Shown: piece by piece, positions 14,743-17,078 of the stretch
How positions within the stretch are numbered: position 1 is the first letter of the stretch
Layout: each line of letters begins with the position of its first letter
NCBI RefSeq assembly: GCF_019127135.1
Contig: NZ_JAHOEA010000063.1
Location: 1 to 17,078 of the forward strand
Direction of reading: 5' to 3'
DNA length: 17,078 nucleotides
DNA from: Segatella copri
GTDB lineage: Bacteria; Bacteroidota; Bacteroidia; Bacteroidales; Bacteroidaceae
The notes under the pieces: model-generated
Databases searched by the model: none
The model's input: only the letters and a program-made list of their open reading frames with translations
Told to the model about the DNA's origin: nothing
Position numbers and translations under genes: made by a program

Positions 14743-15465
14743 TCAATAATATAAGGGACATAAGTTGTGAGCCGAGTATAATCCGACAGAACTTTGGTTA
14801 TTGACAATCGCACTATAATAAGGGTCTAGCACTCTTTTCTGCGCATGCTCTATTATCATTTGATATTCTTCATTTTCTAATATGGAAACTTGTTCACTAT
14901 ATGTCTTTTTATTAAAGAAGTTTTCTATTATAAAATGTATCATCAAAAAAACATCCATTGGAGGATGAGCCAACCGTGGAGAACCGATTATAATCAAATC
15001 TCCTTTGTCGCAGTCTTTTATTTTATGTCCACCACTATGGAAATGGTATAATGGATGATGAAAAGTCCCCTCTATACATTCCTCTCTATCTAAATGCCAT
15101 GAAAACATATGATTCTTATTATCATTTCCTTCACCTCTTAGCAAGAATTCCAACTGATAATGAGAGAATAATCCATCTTTTTCTATATTCTCCAAATTCT
15201 CTATATACTTATATGATAAACTTGCTGTCAAAACAGCATCATTCACATAAGGTGAAGTATTCCAGGAATCTGTTTTTAACTTAAAGGCAATATCATCAAT
15301 TTGAACATTATCTGTCAATTTGCCAGTTTGTCTTATGTTGAGTAAATTTTCTAGAGGATACTTTGACATAATATCATCTGTAAAATGATATTTATCCAAT
15401 AGCTTTATCAAGCTCATCAAATCTTGCGTCAATAAAGAATTGGATATTCTTCTATTTTTTGCCAT
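14743..15465 (-). CDS. Histidine-rich protein of unknown family, module B
   Basis: This 240-residue protein matches no family I can name. Its distinctive centre, about 121-180, has many histidines and acidic residues: FSWHLDREECIEG, then HHPLYHFHSGGHKI, then GSPRLAHPPMDVFLMIHFI. H124, H136, H137, H141, H143, H147 and H167 could form a metal site or an active centre, so a metal-dependent nuclease or hydrolase is possible but not shown. The N-terminus (1-60) is helical and the C-terminus ends SAHNLCPLYY. It overlaps the receiver gene by 14 bp and precedes the methyltransferase by 6 bp. If module B is a restriction-like system, this is the best candidate for the missing restriction or effector part. 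Confidence 0.8.
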   Translation of the reverse strand: MAKNRRISNSLLTQDLMSLIKLLDKYHFTDDIMSKYPLENLLNIRQTGKLTDNVQIDDIAFKLKTDSWNTSPYVNDAVLTASLSYKYIENLENIEKDGLFSHYQLEFLLRGEGNDNKNHMFSWHLDREECIEGTFHHPLYHFHSGGHKIKDCDKGDLIIIGSPRLAHPPMDVFLMIHFIIENFFNKKTYSEQVSILENEEYQMIIEHAQKRVLDPYYSAIVNNQSSVGLYSAHNLCPLYY

Positions 15466-16486
15466 AAGCCAAAATTTCTTTTCTTGCAGTAGGTATCAAA
15501 TATTTTCGAACAGATGGGACTTCTAAAGCATAATCTAGAGAAATGTATTCCTCTTCTTGCCATGGCTTCAATTCTTTTTGCATGAAGACATATCCTTCAC
15601 TAGGATCCAATGGCAGCAAGGAGCCCTTACAATAGGTCCAAAAATATGAACTAAAATTATTTTTTATAGGAGTTGCTGGCACTAGTTTCAGCCCCAACTT
15701 AGAATTCAAGATGGCTACACGTTCAGTAGCATCAAGGCGACGTAGTGACTGTTTTTCAGAAATATCATTCCAAAATGCCATCACGCCATTCCACCACCAT
15801 CTTTCGTAAGCAGAAGAAAAAAGACCTTTATATTTATATTTTCCGATATGCTCAAGAAACGAACCGAAATCATCACAAGTCTTATCTATTCCAAAGCGTG
15901 CTGCAATAAGGTCCTTCCCTACCAACATTCCAACTGAACGTACAACTGTTTCCAATATAATTCTAGAACAGCCGTACACATCTTGATTATATCTAAAAGA
16001 TGATATTAAATTTTGCAAACGGAAATCTATTGTTTCACCTGCATCCATAACCAACATTTTACAAATATCAAAATCGGTATTCTTTATTGTCTTATAAGCA
16101 TTCACCAAAGCCTCTATTTGTTTAGAATACTTGCTTAGTTTTTGGCTAAACTCTTCTTTTGTTATTATTTTATCAAATAAGTCTAGACTTGAAAAATCTT
16201 GTTTGAATTGATGAATCTTTTGGTCGGAAGATATCAACACAATAGGAGAGTCCTTATGATTCTGTCCAAACGTTCGGATTGTCGATGCATAAGTTGGCGC
16301 ATCTACCATTCCTGTACCACAAGCTGACAATTCAAAATCCATCACATAAGCATCAAAATCTTCATTTATTTTTGCCAACGTTGAATCAAATTCGCCAGCA
16401 TCAGACGTTTCAACATCAAAGCCATATTTCTCTAAATCTAACTTCAAAGAGTCTGTACCTTGATCATCTATATATAAAATCTTCAT
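15452..16486 (-). CDS. Receiver-domain protein with unrecognised C-terminal domain
   Basis: The first about 125 residues of this 344-residue protein form a response-regulator receiver: MKILYIDDQ start with D7/D8, phospho-acceptor D50 in YVMDFEL, S86 in VLISSD and K110 in DKIITKEEF. The phosphotransfer residues are therefore intact. A loop after the acceptor (SACGTGMVDAPTYAST) is longer than usual. The remaining about 220 residues contain SSAYERWWWNGVMAFWND and FSSYFWTYCKG and are not a known helix-turn-helix, GGDEF or other output domain. I chose the ATG at 16486 over a TTG nine codons upstream because receivers typically begin MKIL. The kinase fragment ends about 20 bp before. Phosphorylation by that kinase, with output through the new domain, is inferred. 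Confidence 0.85.
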   Translation of the reverse strand: MKILYIDDQGTDSLKLDLEKYGFDVETSDAGEFDSTLAKINEDFDAYVMDFELSACGTGMVDAPTYASTIRTFGQNHKDSPIVLISSDQKIHQFKQDFSSLDLFDKIITKEEFSQKLSKYSKQIEALVNAYKTIKNTDFDICKMLVMDAGETIDFRLQNLISSFRYNQDVYGCSRIILETVVRSVGMLVGKDLIAARFGIDKTCDDFGSFLEHIGKYKYKGLFSSAYERWWWNGVMAFWNDISEKQSLRRLDATERVAILNSKLGLKLVPATPIKNNFSSYFWTYCKGSLLPLDPSEGYVFMQKELKPWQEEEYISLDYALEVPSVRKYLIPTARKEILAYGKK

Positions 16487-16506
16487 TTCCTTTATTTTTT
16501 CGATGT

Positions 16507-17022
16507 CTAACAATAAATGTTCTCTAAATCTTTTGCACTAGCCTTTGGTATTTCTACCCTTATACAAGTTGAGTAGTTATTTTTGGCTGATACAACAAAA
16601 ACTCTTCCTTTATAGCTAGAAACAATATCTCTAACAATTGAGAGCCCCAACCCTGTGCCTGTAACTTCAGAGCTAAAGTCTAGTTTATCTAATGTGTCAC
16701 TACCCGTTGTTGTATAAAACTCTTCAAAAATTCTATTTTCAATTTCTTTTGGAATACCGTCTCCATTGTCTGAGAATTCTAAATATATCATATTATCAGC
16801 AGACTCACCACATTCTATACATATTGCTCCTTTTGTCTTTGCCCTCTTTATTGCTTTCTTAGAATTCGTATAGAAATTAAATAAAATTGAAGACCATTCT
16901 GAAGGGTGCATTGGCTTAGTGTACAAGTTATAACCATTAAAAATCATCTTTGGAGCTTGATAGCCTTGCCGTTCCATATCAGTATTAATTGAGTCTAAAA
17001 AAGGTTTTACAACCTCGCGCAT
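16507..17022 (-). pseudogene. Histidine kinase, C-terminal GHKL ATPase domain only
   Basis: These 171 residues are the catalytic ATP-binding domain of a sensor kinase. The N box is SSILFNFYTNSKKA (N49, N53), the G1 box DNGDGIP (85-91), the F box FEEFYTTT (99-106) and the G2 box GTGLGL (122-127). The dimerisation/phospho-accepting histidine region and any sensor domain, which should precede it, are missing. A TAG in frame lies 12 bp before the ATG and the sequence there resembles an insertion-sequence end, so the gene appears to be interrupted rather than merely cut by the window edge. The domain could still bind ATP if translated. It is the first gene of module B and was presumably the kinase for the receiver protein. 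Confidence 0.8.
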
Positions 17023-17078
17023 CGAGAGTGTAAACTAAACTGTGTCAAGCTACAATAAAAGTAGTTTAACACAGTTTT
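17023..17078. mobile_element. Possible insertion-sequence terminus at window edge
   Basis: Directly upstream of the truncated kinase the sequence holds a 13-base inverted repeat (TGTGTCAAGCTAC and GTAGTTTAACACA, 11 of 13 complementary) and a GTGTAAAC-type motif reminiscent of IS256-family ends. No transposase is visible because the window stops here. Assignment to an IS, and to IS256, is tentative. Confidence 0.35.

Noticed and set aside
16487..16513. Upstream TTG start for the receiver protein
   Set aside because: It would add nine residues and overlap the kinase fragment; receivers usually begin at the MKIL-type ATG used here.
1..17078. CRISPR array or tRNA gene
   Set aside because: No regularly spaced repeats and no cloverleaf or CCA-type signature were noticed on either strand by eye.

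Overview
The window looks like an accessory, defence-rich stretch of a Bacteroidales chromosome (Bacteroides/Prevotella type). Supporting signs are a textbook Bacteroidetes promoter (TTTG, 20 bp, TATATTTG) before one gene pair, AT-rich coding sequence, an IS66-type remnant, and a tyrosine recombinase tail of the kind found on Bacteroidales integrative elements. The genus assignment is inference. Every credible gene lies on the minus strand, so transcription runs from high to low coordinates.

Right part (about 17,078 to 12,080), module B: five tightly packed genes. In order they are a GHKL histidine-kinase ATPase fragment cut off at its 5' side by what may be an insertion-sequence end; a receiver-domain protein with an unrecognised C-terminal domain instead of a DNA-binding one; a histidine-rich protein of unknown family; an N6-adenine DNA methyltransferase with motifs I and IV intact; and a small protein with two membrane segments. 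Gaps run from a 14-bp overlap to about 20 bp. A rho-independent terminator lies downstream. I infer a two-component-like signalling module coupled to DNA methylation, and I know of no named system with this set.

Middle (about 12,020 to 9,550): a lone rfbC (dTDP-4-dehydrorhamnose 3,5-epimerase); a translationally coupled pair of small proteins with its own promoter, resembling a toxin-antitoxin layout; and an internally deleted IS66-family remnant that keeps both terminal inverted repeats but only the last 62 codons of the transposase. The IS end cuts into a DUF1016 (YhcG-type) PD-(D/E)XK nuclease gene, leaving only its C-terminal half.

Left part (9,535 to 363), module A: an AAA/ABC-type ATPase and an HNH nuclease joined by an ATGA overlap (a Septu PtuA/PtuB-like pair), then a Ser/Thr protein kinase with all catalytic residues, an all-helical protein of unknown function, and a 1097-residue superfamily 2 helicase whose C-terminus may hold a degenerate PD-(D/E)XK-like domain. 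The helicase stop overlaps the start of a 39-codon ORF that resembles a broken helicase-associated-domain protein. This five-gene operon is the strongest candidate for an undescribed or extended anti-phage system: ATPase sensor, nuclease effector, kinase switch and helicase/translocase. Left of it lie a near-perfect hairpin and the last 47 codons of a tyrosine recombinase that retains the nucleophilic tyrosine, which is a recombination scar at the edge of the island.

No rRNA, tRNA or CRISPR array was seen. Functions given for modules A and B as systems are inferred from domains and gene order, not shown.
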